DNA of 20,153 bases from Dehalococcoidia bacterium (GTDB lineage: Bacteria; Chloroflexota; Dehalococcoidia; Dehalococcoidales; W693): positions 1 through 20,153 of the forward strand of contig DUFE01000049.1 of assembly GCA_011170385.1 (NCBI GenBank). The letters run 5' to 3'. This document shows, one piece after another, positions 1 through 8,044 of this stretch. Within the stretch, counting starts at the first letter, position 1. Every line of letters begins with the position of its first letter. The translations under genes and the position numbers were made by a program. The notes beneath the pieces are model-generated. The model made no database searches and was not told the DNA's origin. It saw only the letters and a list, made by a program, of their open reading frames with translations.

Positions 1-617
1 ATTGGATATATAGAATTGGGTAGAACATGCCTAATAATAACCCTCAAGTGCGAGCTGCCGACACTGCGTGAGGCTTCGATATAATCTTCCTCACGAACGG
101 CAAGTATATCACCGCGTATAACACGGGCATAGCTTGGCCAGGTAACGATGATAATGGCAGCCATTACACTCTGAATACTTGGACCTAGTGCAATGGTTAC
201 CGCCATTGCCAGTATAAGCGGCGGAAAAGCCAGAAAGATGTCGGTAATACGCATGATTATCTCGTCTACAATACCGCCGAAGTATCCGGCAATGCTTCCC
301 AGAAAAATACCGATTATCAGCACTGCACCCATAACGATAAATCCTATCTGAAATGCGGTACGGGTGCCCCATATAACGCCATAGAAGATATCATACTGCC
401 CCTGGGTAGTGCCGAATATATGCCCGGGGCTGGGTGGCTCCGGGGTGGAGGCGTAGCCGTCTCTGGGAATCATATAGGGGTCGAACTGCCCTTCCGGTGT
501 CGGAGCGATCAAAGGGGCAAAGATGGCAATTATGGCAAAGACTATCACCAGCACCAGTCCAATAATGGACAGGGGGTTCCTTTTGATATGGTAGAAGAAA
601 AATCGCAAACCCTTCAT
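1..617 (-). CDS. dppC: ABC transporter permease, DppC/OppC family (partial, 3' end outside window)
   Basis: This is the second inner-membrane permease of a peptide/nickel-type ABC importer. The frame reads from an ATG at 617-615 to the window edge with no stop, giving about 205 residues. It starts MKGLRFFFYHIKRNPLS, as in OppC/DppC N-termini, followed by a first membrane helix at about residues 16-39. A periplasmic segment and further helices follow. Near the visible end is the EAA loop (EASRSVGSSHLRVIIRHVLP), which contacts the ATPase. The start codon overlaps the stop of the upstream permease gene as TAATG, so the two are probably translationally coupled. The missing C-terminus and any ATPase genes should lie left of the window. 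The fold assignment is firm; the substrate cannot be read from sequence. Confidence 0.9.
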   Translation of the reverse strand, partial: MKGLRFFFYHIKRNPLSIIGLVLVIVFAIIAIFAPLIAPTPEGQFDPYMIPRDGYASTPEPPSPGHIFGTTQGQYDIFYGVIWGTRTAFQIGFIVMGAVLIIGIFLGSIAGYFGGIVDEIIMRITDIFLAFPPLILAMAVTIALGPSIQSVMAAIIIVTWPSYARVIRGDILAVREEDYIEASRSVGSSHLRVIIRHVLPNSIYP

Positions 618-1660
618 TACACTGTGCCTCCGAGCCTCACACGCGGGTCGAAACGGGCATAAAGCAGGTCAACCACCAGGTTGGTTAACACAAAAAGAAT
701 ACCGCTGAATAAGGCAAAACCCAAAATGGAAGGTATATCCAGTTGAAGGGCAGTACGCCACGCCCACCAGCCGAGGCCCTTATAGTTAAAGATGCTCTCC
801 GTTATAACGACTCCATTGACGATGGCTGCAAATAGATAACCGGAGACTGTCAGTACGGGTATCATTGCGTTACGCCTAGCATGTTTATTGATGACAACAT
901 TCTCCGGAAGACCCTTGGCTCTCGCGGTAAGTATATAACCTTTCCCAAGCGACTCCAGCATACTGGAGCGCATAAGGCGCATTATAAAAGCGATATTTAC
1001 CACGGAAAGGGTTATCACCGGCAGGATAACGTGCCTTAAACTATCGAATGTTACTCCCCATTCCCAGTTGAGTATTCCGTCCAGGAAATTCAAGCCGGTA
1101 TATCTTGTAAAAGATGCTGAATGAACCAGGATACTCATTTCCGTGCTAAGGCGTTCGGGTGGAAGGAAGCCGGTGAAATAACCATAGAAGACCATCATGA
1201 GAACCAGACCGAACCAGAAGGTAGGTAAAGACCATCCGATAATCGCTCCGGCGCGGGTGGTGTGATCGATCAGTCTATCTTTATGGGCAGCGGCTTTCGT
1301 TCCCAACCATATGCCGCCTATTATAATTATAGGTGTGGCGAAAATAGCAAGTTCAAGCGTTGCTGGAAGGTAGGTGAGGATGGCTTCCGAAACGGGCATA
1401 CCGACTACCGTTGACCAGCCTAGATTACCGTGAAATACCTGGTTTATCCATGTCATATACTGTTGCCAGATGGGAGCATTCAGTCCATATAGCTCAATTA
1501 TCTCATCGATATTAGCCATCTGCCTGGGATCTGTTACATACAGCATTGCCCTTTGATAGGGTGGGAATAGTTGTAGTAAAGCAAAGATGAGTAGCGATAC
1601 GCCGAATAAAACCGGTATGACGAGAAGCAGCCTTCTTATTACATAAGAGCGAAAGTCCAC
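617..1660 (-). CDS. dppB: ABC transporter permease, DppB/OppB family
   Basis: This 347-residue inner-membrane permease pairs with the DppC-like protein to form the channel of a peptide/nickel-type importer. It opens with MDFRSYVIRRLLLVIPVLFGV, the usual OppB/DppB N-terminus (short basic segment, then helix 1). It has a large periplasmic loop after helix 1 and an EAA-type loop around ILTARAKGLPENVVINKHARRNA that docks on the ATPase. Length is normal for the family. The start is GTG at 1660-1658, supported by a GGGAG Shine-Dalgarno about 11 nt upstream; no ATG alternative preserves the first helix so well. It lies 119 bp after the binding-protein gene and overlaps dppC by one base (TAATG), so it belongs to the same operon. 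Confidence 0.93.
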   Translation of the reverse strand: MDFRSYVIRRLLLVIPVLFGVSLLIFALLQLFPPYQRAMLYVTDPRQMANIDEIIELYGLNAPIWQQYMTWINQVFHGNLGWSTVVGMPVSEAILTYLPATLELAIFATPIIIIGGIWLGTKAAAHKDRLIDHTTRAGAIIGWSLPTFWFGLVLMMVFYGYFTGFLPPERLSTEMSILVHSASFTRYTGLNFLDGILNWEWGVTFDSLRHVILPVITLSVVNIAFIMRLMRSSMLESLGKGYILTARAKGLPENVVINKHARRNAMIPVLTVSGYLFAAIVNGVVITESIFNYKGLGWWAWRTALQLDIPSILGFALFSGILFVLTNLVVDLLYARFDPRVRLGGTV

Positions 1661-1692
1661 TCGTTAGTAACTCTCCCTTACGGTCGTTATGG

Positions 1693-1726
1693 AGCTAGAG
1701 CCCCTTTTTACTCAGGGGCTCTAGCT
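1693..1726 (-). terminator. Intercistronic hairpin between dppA and dppB
   Basis: A perfect 13-bp inverted repeat is present: AGCTAGAGCCCCT at 1693-1705 and AGGGGCTCTAGCT at 1714-1726, with an 8-nt loop. In the direction of transcription (minus strand) no U-run follows, so it is not a classical full terminator. Stem-loops after binding-protein genes commonly protect the upstream mRNA and reduce expression of the downstream permeases; that role here is inferred. The structure itself is seen directly. Confidence 0.6.
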
Positions 1727-1779
1727 AACCCTTTGTTTACACCGATAAACGATTCGGTTTTAGCGTATCAAACTACAGA

Positions 1780-3549
1780 TTAATATGATTTGCTCATATG
1801 GTAAAGCCAGCCGTAGTCGGCTGCATTGCCTGGGTTAAAATAGAATCCCTGTACCCAGTCCTTAAAGTATCGATTCCCGGTGGGTTGGACAAGCAATATA
1901 CCTGGGCAATCGTCATAGTATATCTGCGCAAGCTCGTCGTAGATAGACTGCCTCTCTGCCGGGTCGGTTGAAGCAATGGCCGTTTCAACCAGTTCGGTTG
2001 CATACGGGTTGTTATAACTCTGGAAGTATGCCCAGTAGCCACCTTCGTGCATCCATGTAGCAATGAAGTTGTGGGCATCCATAAAGTCAGGCAACCAGCC
2101 TACCTGAAAGCACGGTAGTATTCGTGCATACATCTGCGAGCCGTAGCTGGTCCACTCCTGTGGTGCTGCCGTTATATTAAACTTGGGGTTAAGGGATCGA
2201 ATGTTATCGGCAAGGATTTCACAGGCAACTTTCCTGGTGTCGTTACCGGCATTATAGGCGAGTATTACGGTGAAGCCGGTATCCCAGAGCTCACCGTCAA
2301 AGGCAGCCATGAAGTGTTCTTCAGCCTTGGTCATGTCATTAGAGTATAGAGTAGTGAGGTCAGGATTGTAGTATGAAAGCCCTTTAATGACCGGTGATGC
2401 CGGCTGTATTCCGTATCCCATCATTGCATCTTCAATGTAAGCATCCCAATCGAAGCAATAGGTAAAGCCCTTACGAACATCCTCATCAGCGAAGAAGTCA
2501 GTCGGTATACCTGCTCCATCTAGCTGTCCACTACCGATGAAGGCACTATCCGGGCTGATGTCATAGTTAAAGAAGAAACCTTCGCACTGAACCAGTGGCA
2601 GGTTTTCATAGATATTTAATCCTTCGGCACCCTCCATCTCACTATAGTTGATAGTGGGGACGTAAACCCAGTCTGCATCTCCATTTTCAAGCATCAGCTT
2701 TCGTGCTGTCCACTCCTGAACGTCCTTTGAAATAACTCTTTCGAATGGAGCTTCTTCCCGCCAGTAATTTTCGTTCCGTACGCAAGACCATTCAACTGCT
2801 TTATCCCAGTACTCAAGTTCCCAGGGCCCGGTACCATTAACAATCAGATCAAGGGGCCACTCATTGGCTGCTGGGTTGTTTAATGCCTCGTAAGATTCCT
2901 GTGTACCGTCCCAGTCACCATTTTCAATACACCAGTCTTCATCCACTATGCCACCCCACCAACCGCACAGGATTTGTATAAAGGGTTCGTAGGGCGCAAC
3001 CAGATAGAACTCCACCCATCCGCCGTCGACAACCTCGACAACGCTAGTAAGATCACTTAATGGTCTAAGAGAGCCATCGTCCAGATGCGAACTGGTGCCA
3101 ATACCCAATAGTGGTTCGTAAAACATCCAGGTTGGGGCACCGACGTAATCCTGAACCAGCGCTCGCTCAAAGGTATATTCAACATCTTCAGGTGTTAACT
3201 CATTGCCATTATGGAAGTAAACCCCCTCACGAATATGGAAGCGGTAGGTCATACCGTCATCCGAAATTTCCCATTCGTCGGCCAGGACCGGAACATATTC
3301 AGTTGTACTATCTCTGTCATAGTAGATGAGGGGCTCATATACCAGTTGCAGCACTTCACCACTAGCACTATCATAGGCAGCTGCAGGATCTAAAGTTTCC
3401 GGACCACCGATGCTGGCGATGATAAATGTGTCAGGATTTTTAATGTCGGCAGCACTCTTCCCTCCGCATGCTGGTAAAAGTAAGAGCGATGCTATAACTA
3501 GTATCATAATCAGCATGCAAGCCTTGTTAAAGATATTTTTTTTCTTCAT
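1780..3549 (-). CDS. dppA: ABC transporter substrate-binding lipoprotein, SBP family 5 (DppA/OppA-like)
   Basis: This 589-residue extracytoplasmic binding protein delivers substrate to the DppB/DppC permeases. The N-terminus has a lysine-rich n-region (MKKKNIFNK), a hydrophobic core and a lipobox LLPAC with the acylated cysteine at residue 28. The mature part carries family-5 hallmarks: PETLDPAAAYD, the LVYEPLIYYDRDSTTEYVPVLA region, YRFHIREGVYFHNG and, near the C-terminus, a YDELAQIYYDDCPGI-like segment. The start is ATG at 3549-3547 behind a strong GGGAGG Shine-Dalgarno (3551-3560) at good spacing. It is first in the dppA-dppB-dppC operon. Family members bind oligopeptides, nickel, heme or sugars; tryptophan-rich regions do not settle which applies here. 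Confidence 0.92.
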   Translation of the reverse strand: MKKKNIFNKACMLIMILVIASLLLLPACGGKSAADIKNPDTFIIASIGGPETLDPAAAYDSASGEVLQLVYEPLIYYDRDSTTEYVPVLADEWEISDDGMTYRFHIREGVYFHNGNELTPEDVEYTFERALVQDYVGAPTWMFYEPLLGIGTSSHLDDGSLRPLSDLTSVVEVVDGGWVEFYLVAPYEPFIQILCGWWGGIVDEDWCIENGDWDGTQESYEALNNPAANEWPLDLIVNGTGPWELEYWDKAVEWSCVRNENYWREEAPFERVISKDVQEWTARKLMLENGDADWVYVPTINYSEMEGAEGLNIYENLPLVQCEGFFFNYDISPDSAFIGSGQLDGAGIPTDFFADEDVRKGFTYCFDWDAYIEDAMMGYGIQPASPVIKGLSYYNPDLTTLYSNDMTKAEEHFMAAFDGELWDTGFTVILAYNAGNDTRKVACEILADNIRSLNPKFNITAAPQEWTSYGSQMYARILPCFQVGWLPDFMDAHNFIATWMHEGGYWAYFQSYNNPYATELVETAIASTDPAERQSIYDELAQIYYDDCPGILLVQPTGNRYFKDWVQGFYFNPGNAADYGWLYHMSKSY

Positions 3550-3586
3550 AAAAACCTCCCTAATATAAAATTATACTTATGTATTA

Positions 3587-3615
3587 TTAGTACTATTATT
3601 TAACGCACTTGTCAA
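3587..3615 (-). promoter_or_regulatory. Candidate promoter for dppA
   Basis: On the minus strand a perfect -35 TTGACA (3615-3610) is followed after 17 nt by TACTAA (3592-3587), a moderate -10. It lies about 40-65 bp upstream of the dppA start. A perfect TATAAT also occurs closer in (3575-3570), but it has no good -35 and would leave a leader of only about 14 nt. The true -10 is therefore uncertain. Confidence 0.4.
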
Positions 3616-4026
3616 CATTTTTGGGTAATTTTTCTTTTATTCTTATGGATTTGTATATAGTTATTGCTAATTTCTAGTAATATATATTTTGGTACAGTGT
3701 ATAATCGGTAGCTATGTTTTGACGGAATTAGTTGTTTATTCTTAAAGAATAGCCTGCATATTTTTGACCAAGCTGAATAGGGGCTGACCTAATCAGGTTA
3801 TCTTGAGGTTATACCATAGCTTATAGGCCTATCTGTTATATTGCGCAGCTTATTAAGCAACTGATTAAATGCAAAGATTGCATAATCGGCTAAAAGGAGG
3901 TTTTTTCACGAAGAAAGTCAATAAAGATACACTATACAATATCAAGTACACCAGTAATTAATTTGCTAATTTTATCGATTGGTTATAAGATATAGAACAA
4001 GCGATGATCTCCGCCGAGAGAAAGTC
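3616..4026. other. AT-rich intergenic region between dppA and the caspase-like gene
   Basis: No convincing gene is present in this stretch. It holds an orphan Shine-Dalgarno (AAAGGAGG, 3893-3900) followed after 7 nt by ACG-AAG-AAA-GTC and a 17-codon frame ending in TAA at 3959-3961. A TTG at 3979 is in frame with the downstream gene but has no ribosome binding site. A weak -10-like TATAAG sits at 3984-3989 without a clear -35. No RNA gene or repeat was recognised. Confidence 0.4.
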
Positions 4027-4968
4027 GTGGCAAAGTATTTTAATATTATACAAATTGCTCTCATAGCTTCCATTTTTTTATGTACTGTTGTGCAGCTGCC
4101 AAATAACAGGGTTCATGCTGAGAGTGATCCTGTTGAGTATTGGGCAGTAATAATCGGTGTTGCAGATTACCAATATTTTGAATCACCCCCTTTGTTCCCT
4201 AAACCCGCAAAGGGTTATGATTTATTATATTCTGATGATGATGCTATTAACCTTGCTGACCAGCTGGGTTCTATTTGGGGTACAGACCATATAAAACTCT
4301 TGGTAGATTCTCAAGCTAATAAAGCTGGAATACAAAATGCTATAACTAACTGGCTCGACCCTAAAGAAGAAGCTAATGATGTGGTTTTATTCTACTTTTC
4401 GGGGCATGGCCAGCAAGATAGCAGCGGTGAATACACTATTTGGCCAAGTAACACCTCAATAAGCTCGAATGAAAATGAAATCCAAAGCGCCATGCTGGGC
4501 TCTTGGCTTAGATGCCTGGAATCAAGCCAACAGATAGTTATCATCGACTCATGTAACAGTGGAGGATTCATAAAGGAACTTTTTTATTACGGCCGAGTAA
4601 TACTTGCCTCCTGTTGTCAGGACGAAGATTCATATGAAAAACGAATCCTGGGCCACAGCATATTCACCAACTTTTTCCTAGACGCCTTTAATAATTTAAT
4701 TGATGTTGATGCCAATAACGACAACAGCATATCCATTCAAGAAGTTTTTAACTGGGTAGAATTAAAAACCACATCTTTCGCTAAAAGCCAATTCCTATCT
4801 CAGAACCCCAAAATGAGCAGTACAAATAATACACAAATCAGACTGATGGACTTAGTTAGATACAATCGTCAGGTTACGCACTATATTACTCTCTTCATCA
4901 CTTTCTTTGCCATTTCATTTTCGTTGATAACATGGAACAGATACCTATCACTGGTGAAAAAATCATAA
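4027..4968 (+). CDS. Secreted, membrane-anchored caspase-like peptidase (family C14)
   Basis: This is probably a caspase/metacaspase-type cysteine peptidase acting outside the cytoplasmic membrane. From a GTG start at 4027 it has 313 residues. A signal peptide (MAKYFNIIQIALIASIFL...) ends in a V-H-A cleavage-like site. The p20-type domain begins at YWAVIIGVADY. The catalytic His lies in YFSGHG (His127) and the Cys in IDSCNSGG (Cys176), at the usual separation. An EF-hand-like loop with correctly placed ligands (D-A-N-N-D-N-S-I-S-I-Q-E, 228-239) may bind calcium. A C-terminal membrane helix (ITLFITFFAISFSLITW) is followed by a short basic tail. I chose GTG 4027 because it gives a proper signal peptide and has GAGAG upstream; an in-frame TTG at 3979 would add 16 residues and has no ribosome binding site. 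Flanking DNA is AT-rich, and no toxin or partner gene is evident. Substrate unknown. Confidence 0.8.
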   Translation: MAKYFNIIQIALIASIFLCTVVQLPNNRVHAESDPVEYWAVIIGVADYQYFESPPLFPKPAKGYDLLYSDDDAINLADQLGSIWGTDHIKLLVDSQANKAGIQNAITNWLDPKEEANDVVLFYFSGHGQQDSSGEYTIWPSNTSISSNENEIQSAMLGSWLRCLESSQQIVIIDSCNSGGFIKELFYYGRVILASCCQDEDSYEKRILGHSIFTNFFLDAFNNLIDVDANNDNSISIQEVFNWVELKTTSFAKSQFLSQNPKMSSTNNTQIRLMDLVRYNRQVTHYITLFITFFAISFSLITWNRYLSLVKKS

Positions 4969-5000
4969 ACATGTACAGCTAATAAGCAGGCTGGTTCTAT

Positions 5001-5038
5001 GGTTAATATATCTATATTGCGCCGATATATGATTAACC
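5001..5038 (+). terminator. Imperfect inverted repeat after the caspase-like gene
   Basis: GGTTAATATATC (5001-5012) can pair with GATATATGATTAACC (5024-5038), giving about 12 bp with a 3-nt bulge. It lies 33 bp after the stop codon. No T-run follows on either strand, so a terminator role is weak; it could equally be an mRNA-end stabilising hairpin or an operator. Confidence 0.25.
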
Positions 5039-5179
5039 TCATTAGAGTATCAGTAAAGAAGCTTCAGAGATTGCTGTAAGCTTATATCCAACGTCTGCAT
5101 ATATCTTATGTTACGATGCGACAGACTGCATCCCATTTTCGCTTTTAATTCATTTTACATGTTAGAAGGATAAGTAGTA

Positions 5180-5209
5180 TTGACAACCTAGCGAATTTGT
5201 TAATAATTT
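5180..5209 (+). promoter_or_regulatory. Candidate promoter for the one-helix protein gene
   Basis: A perfect TTGACA (5180-5185) is followed after 18 nt by TAATTT (5204-5209); TAATAA at 5201-5206 is an alternative with a short spacer. This would give a leader of about 65 nt before the ATG at 5284. The rest of the 315-bp gap (4969-5283) shows only the inverted repeat at 5001-5038 and AT-rich sequence. Confidence 0.4.
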
Positions 5210-5283
5210 AATATTGTTTAGAATAAACTATAGAATAAATGCGATTTAAACTTTTGCTATATTAAATAGATATAGAAAGAAAA

Positions 5284-5841
5284 ATGAAAATCGACCAAAA
5301 CATCAAGGATACGATTAAAGCATCGGCCATTATTGCGGCTGTAGTAATTTTAATAGTTGTAGGTATCGGGATATACGATGCAATAGCTAATCCCGAAGTG
5401 GAAGAGATTTACGGATTTATAACATTTTCATTAATTCTACACGATGATCTCGATGAGATTGAAGTTAGTAATGATATTCTTAATTTCGCCGATATCATAT
5501 CCAGTAACCAAATAGAAAACCCACAAGAAATAGACTCTGCATTAGTTCGTCAATCAAGCATATTGAGAAATTATAAAGAAAGGTTTTACATTCTAATCTC
5601 TCCTACAGACGAAATGCGAGTACTTAAAGAATCTCTGATAGAAGAGGGTAGTTTATTTTTAACTTCTTACTATTATTTAAGAGAAGCCCTGGAAAGTAAT
5701 AGCAATGGTGACTATGATGCTTGCTTGTTAAATATAGAGGAGGCAAAACAGAGACTCAATGATGCCATGAATCTTAGAACTCAAAATAAACTGGAACTTG
5801 ACCAGTGGAAAATGAAAATTGAGGCAGAATTGTCAGACTGA
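5284..5841 (+). CDS. Hypothetical one-helix membrane protein
   Basis: This is a 185-residue protein that I do not recognise. A short polar N-terminus is followed by one strong membrane helix (about residues 13-31: ASAIIAAVVILIVVGIGI), then an acidic, charged soluble domain of about 150 residues. The C-terminal third (LFLTSYYYLREALE to LDQWKMKIEAEL) is helical and heptad-like, consistent with a coiled coil or a four-helix bundle. The helix lacks a clear cleavage site, so the protein is probably anchored with the domain outside. The start is ATG at 5284 with only a weak AGAAAGA upstream. It lies 315 bp after the caspase-like gene in the same orientation and has its own candidate promoter, so any functional link to the peptidase is conjecture. 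The composition is AT-rich like its neighbours. Confidence 0.6.
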   Translation: MKIDQNIKDTIKASAIIAAVVILIVVGIGIYDAIANPEVEEIYGFITFSLILHDDLDEIEVSNDILNFADIISSNQIENPQEIDSALVRQSSILRNYKERFYILISPTDEMRVLKESLIEEGSLFLTSYYYLREALESNSNGDYDACLLNIEEAKQRLNDAMNLRTQNKLELDQWKMKIEAELSD

Positions 5842-5933
5842 ATGCAATATTTATCGATTGCATATTCGGCGCTTAACATCACATAACAATTAGTGTGAAC
5901 TAAATGCACCAAAAAGGTATTATACGGTCATAA

Positions 5934-6548
5934 ATGTCATTCTCAAGCTATGAATATTTCATAGATCCTATACTTAGAAGTGTCAGGCAAATAATACCCG
6001 GGTTCTCTGGCATGAAGTATGGTGATGAGGTATTGGATGTCTGTTGTGGAACAGGGGCACAGGTTATCGAATATGGTAAGCAGGGTATTTTAGCCACAGG
6101 AGTTGATAAAGAACAAAGTATGCTAAGTGTTGCATTGAAAAATAAAGAAAAGCAAAAATTGACAAATGTATCTTTTTGCCAGGCTGATGCAACTTCTCTG
6201 CCTTTCGGCGCTAATAAATTTGACTATGTTTCCATATGTTTTGGGCTGCATGATAAAGAGGAGGACATTAGAAATAAAGTTGTTTCCGAAATGAAAAGGG
6301 TTGTTAAACAGGAAGGTTCTCTTGTCCTTGCGGATTTCAACGTTCCATTACCCGGAAACATGTGGGCTATGTTTGCCAGGATTATCGAATATATTGCTGG
6401 TGGTTCCCACTACCGAGGCTTCAAAGATTTTATTAATAGTGGCGGCCTAAAAAACATATTGAATAACCATTTGTTGTTCAAGCAAAAGGCAGGTTATTTT
6501 AAGGGTGGTATATTAGAAATTATTCAAGCAAAGCTTTATAGGGAATAA
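5934..6548 (+). CDS. Class I SAM-dependent methyltransferase (Methyltransf_11/UbiE-like)
   Basis: This 204-residue cytoplasmic enzyme is predicted to transfer a methyl group from S-adenosylmethionine. The Rossmann motif I is VLDVCCGTGAQ (residues 33-43), the acidic residue after strand 2 is in GVDKE (56-60), and motif II/III-type elements are CQADATSLPF (82-91) and the VLADF strand. The overall pattern resembles UbiE-like or small-molecule methyltransferases, and the acceptor is not identifiable. The ATG at 5934 directly follows an in-frame TAA, so it is the first possible start. No Shine-Dalgarno sits at normal distance, while a TATTAT -10-like box at 5918-5923 lies only 10 bp upstream. This suggests, without proving, a leaderless transcript. 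It converges with the gene on the opposite strand ending at 6597. Confidence 0.82.
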   Translation: MSFSSYEYFIDPILRSVRQIIPGFSGMKYGDEVLDVCCGTGAQVIEYGKQGILATGVDKEQSMLSVALKNKEKQKLTNVSFCQADATSLPFGANKFDYVSICFGLHDKEEDIRNKVVSEMKRVVKQEGSLVLADFNVPLPGNMWAMFARIIEYIAGGSHYRGFKDFINSGGLKNILNNHLLFKQKAGYFKGGILEIIQAKLYRE

Positions 6549-6596
6549 TTGATAAAGCAAGCGGCAACGGCAGGATTCGGGCCTGTAACCAAAGGT

Positions 6597-7982
6597 TTAT
6601 AAATTCCAGTTTTCCCTATACTCGTATATCATTATTGTCGCCAACATTATAATGTCCATATAGAAGAAATAAGTCCAGCCACTCCGCCATGAAAAGAAGA
6701 TCGGGAATACGGCCAGTATAAGAGCTGTTTCTGGGAATCTACGGCAGTTGAAGAAATACCAGATCAGGGCGGCAATAAGTACAATCACCTCCATGATAGT
6801 AAAAGGCAACGATGACTCAGCATCGATAAGACCGGTATAGCTGAACATTATTATCCCGCCTCCGTTTGGGAAGAGGGCATCGGTCATTGGTGCCACGACG
6901 GAACTTAGCCACAATCCGGGATCGGTAATAATATAAGGTAGATTAAAGGCAAGAAATATGCAGGAAACTATCGCTCCAATAGAAGCCGCCCTTCCTAAAC
7001 CTCTTTCCCGCAATATTAGTATCAGGTAAAAGGGTAACAAGAACCATGCTATCTGTTTAGTAGCGATGGCAATCCCCATAAATATCGCCGAAAGCCAAAG
7101 ATTCCTTCTATAGAGAAGCCATACCAATAATAATAGTGGAAAAACCAAGAAGCCCGTTTCACCGGAGGAAAGCGAATTCCAGAGCTCTAGGCTGGCAAGT
7201 AGCGCCGCTATAAAGTAAAATCTCATCTTAGGTTGTATTCGCCAGATTGCATAACCGAGAGCAGGCAGAAAGAAAAGAGGAAATACTATTCTTAAGTCGT
7301 TTATTCCTGCCGCAATGAAAGGTGCCGGCAGGATAAAAGAAGCAGCCGGGTAACCGAATTTAGACTCCAGCTCTAAAGGTATTTCATCAGGAGTAACCTG
7401 CGCATTAACATAGAGTTCCTCGATTTTTTCCATATCAGGATAAGGAAAGTCTTCCGCAAACTGACCTATACGCAGCGGTGTCAGTTTGCCGGAGGGCACA
7501 CCAAACTCAGTAGCTGCAGTTATGACATTGGCTTCTCTATAGGGATTTTCACCTTCAAGAAAGTTATTTGTTGCCTGATGCTCAAGAGCGGCAGCGTCAC
7601 CATAAACCCCTATCCTTTCAAAATAATTAACAAGATTATTGCTATCACCGTCAGCTGAATGAAAAAAGCCAAGACCTAATGATATAGCGAAGGCAATTTC
7701 AAGAATACCTATAAATATTAAAGTACACACTGATACTTTTGCAGTCTTGCCGAGCCAGCTAAAATGCCTGGAGAAGAATTCATCGGTAGAGGGTATAGCG
7801 GCAATAAACAAGAGGGAGAACCAAAATAACCAGACAATTGTACCCAAAATACCCAGCGCCTGATTGTTAGCCGCCCAAGCTATAGATGAGAAGGCGCCAG
7901 CCATTATCTTAAAGAACAAAGATATCAAGATGATTGAAATGCGCGGTTTTAAGCTTATTTCAGGAAATATTCGAAACTTCAT
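6597..7982 (-). CDS. Polytopic membrane protein, GT-C type glycosyltransferase-like (GT87/DUF2029-like)
   Basis: This 461-residue integral membrane protein has about ten hydrophobic segments. Helices lie near residues 14-34, 42-62 and 84-107. A long outward loop (108-212) carries YGDAAALEHQATNNFLEGENPYRE: an Asp (129) in the first extracytoplasmic region and an NPY-type motif, both seen in polyprenol-phosphate-sugar-dependent GT-C enzymes. A further pattern, AIATKQIAWFLLPFYL (305-320), is typical of GT87-like mannosyltransferases. The likely role is transfer of a sugar to a lipid or cell-envelope acceptor; donor and acceptor are unknown, and the family call is by pattern only. The start is ATG at 7982-7980, with AAAGG 8 nt upstream. 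It lies downstream of the GYD-domain gene, separated by the first copy of the structured repeat (8045-8128), so its expression may depend on read-through of that hairpin. Confidence 0.6.
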   Translation of the reverse strand: MKFRIFPEISLKPRISIILISLFFKIMAGAFSSIAWAANNQALGILGTIVWLFWFSLLFIAAIPSTDEFFSRHFSWLGKTAKVSVCTLIFIGILEIAFAISLGLGFFHSADGDSNNLVNYFERIGVYGDAAALEHQATNNFLEGENPYREANVITAATEFGVPSGKLTPLRIGQFAEDFPYPDMEKIEELYVNAQVTPDEIPLELESKFGYPAASFILPAPFIAAGINDLRIVFPLFFLPALGYAIWRIQPKMRFYFIAALLASLELWNSLSSGETGFLVFPLLLLVWLLYRRNLWLSAIFMGIAIATKQIAWFLLPFYLILILRERGLGRAASIGAIVSCIFLAFNLPYIITDPGLWLSSVVAPMTDALFPNGGGIIMFSYTGLIDAESSLPFTIMEVIVLIAALIWYFFNCRRFPETALILAVFPIFFSWRSGWTYFFYMDIIMLATIMIYEYRENWNL

Positions 7983-8044
7983 ATGAACAGCCTTTGCGTC
8001 TGGGTTCTTCGCCCATGTCGTTCATAACTATTCTTCACGTAAAT

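Noticed and set aside
109..372. 87-codon minus-strand frame and an 80-codon plus-strand frame (420-662) at the left end.
   Set aside because: Both are shadows of the DppC-like permease, whose frame is open from 617 to the window edge and has conserved permease motifs.
4027..4968. Assignment of the caspase-like protein to an anti-phage abortive-infection system.
   Set aside because: There is no sensor, gasdermin, reverse transcriptase or other defence partner nearby, and the protein is predicted to face outside the cell.
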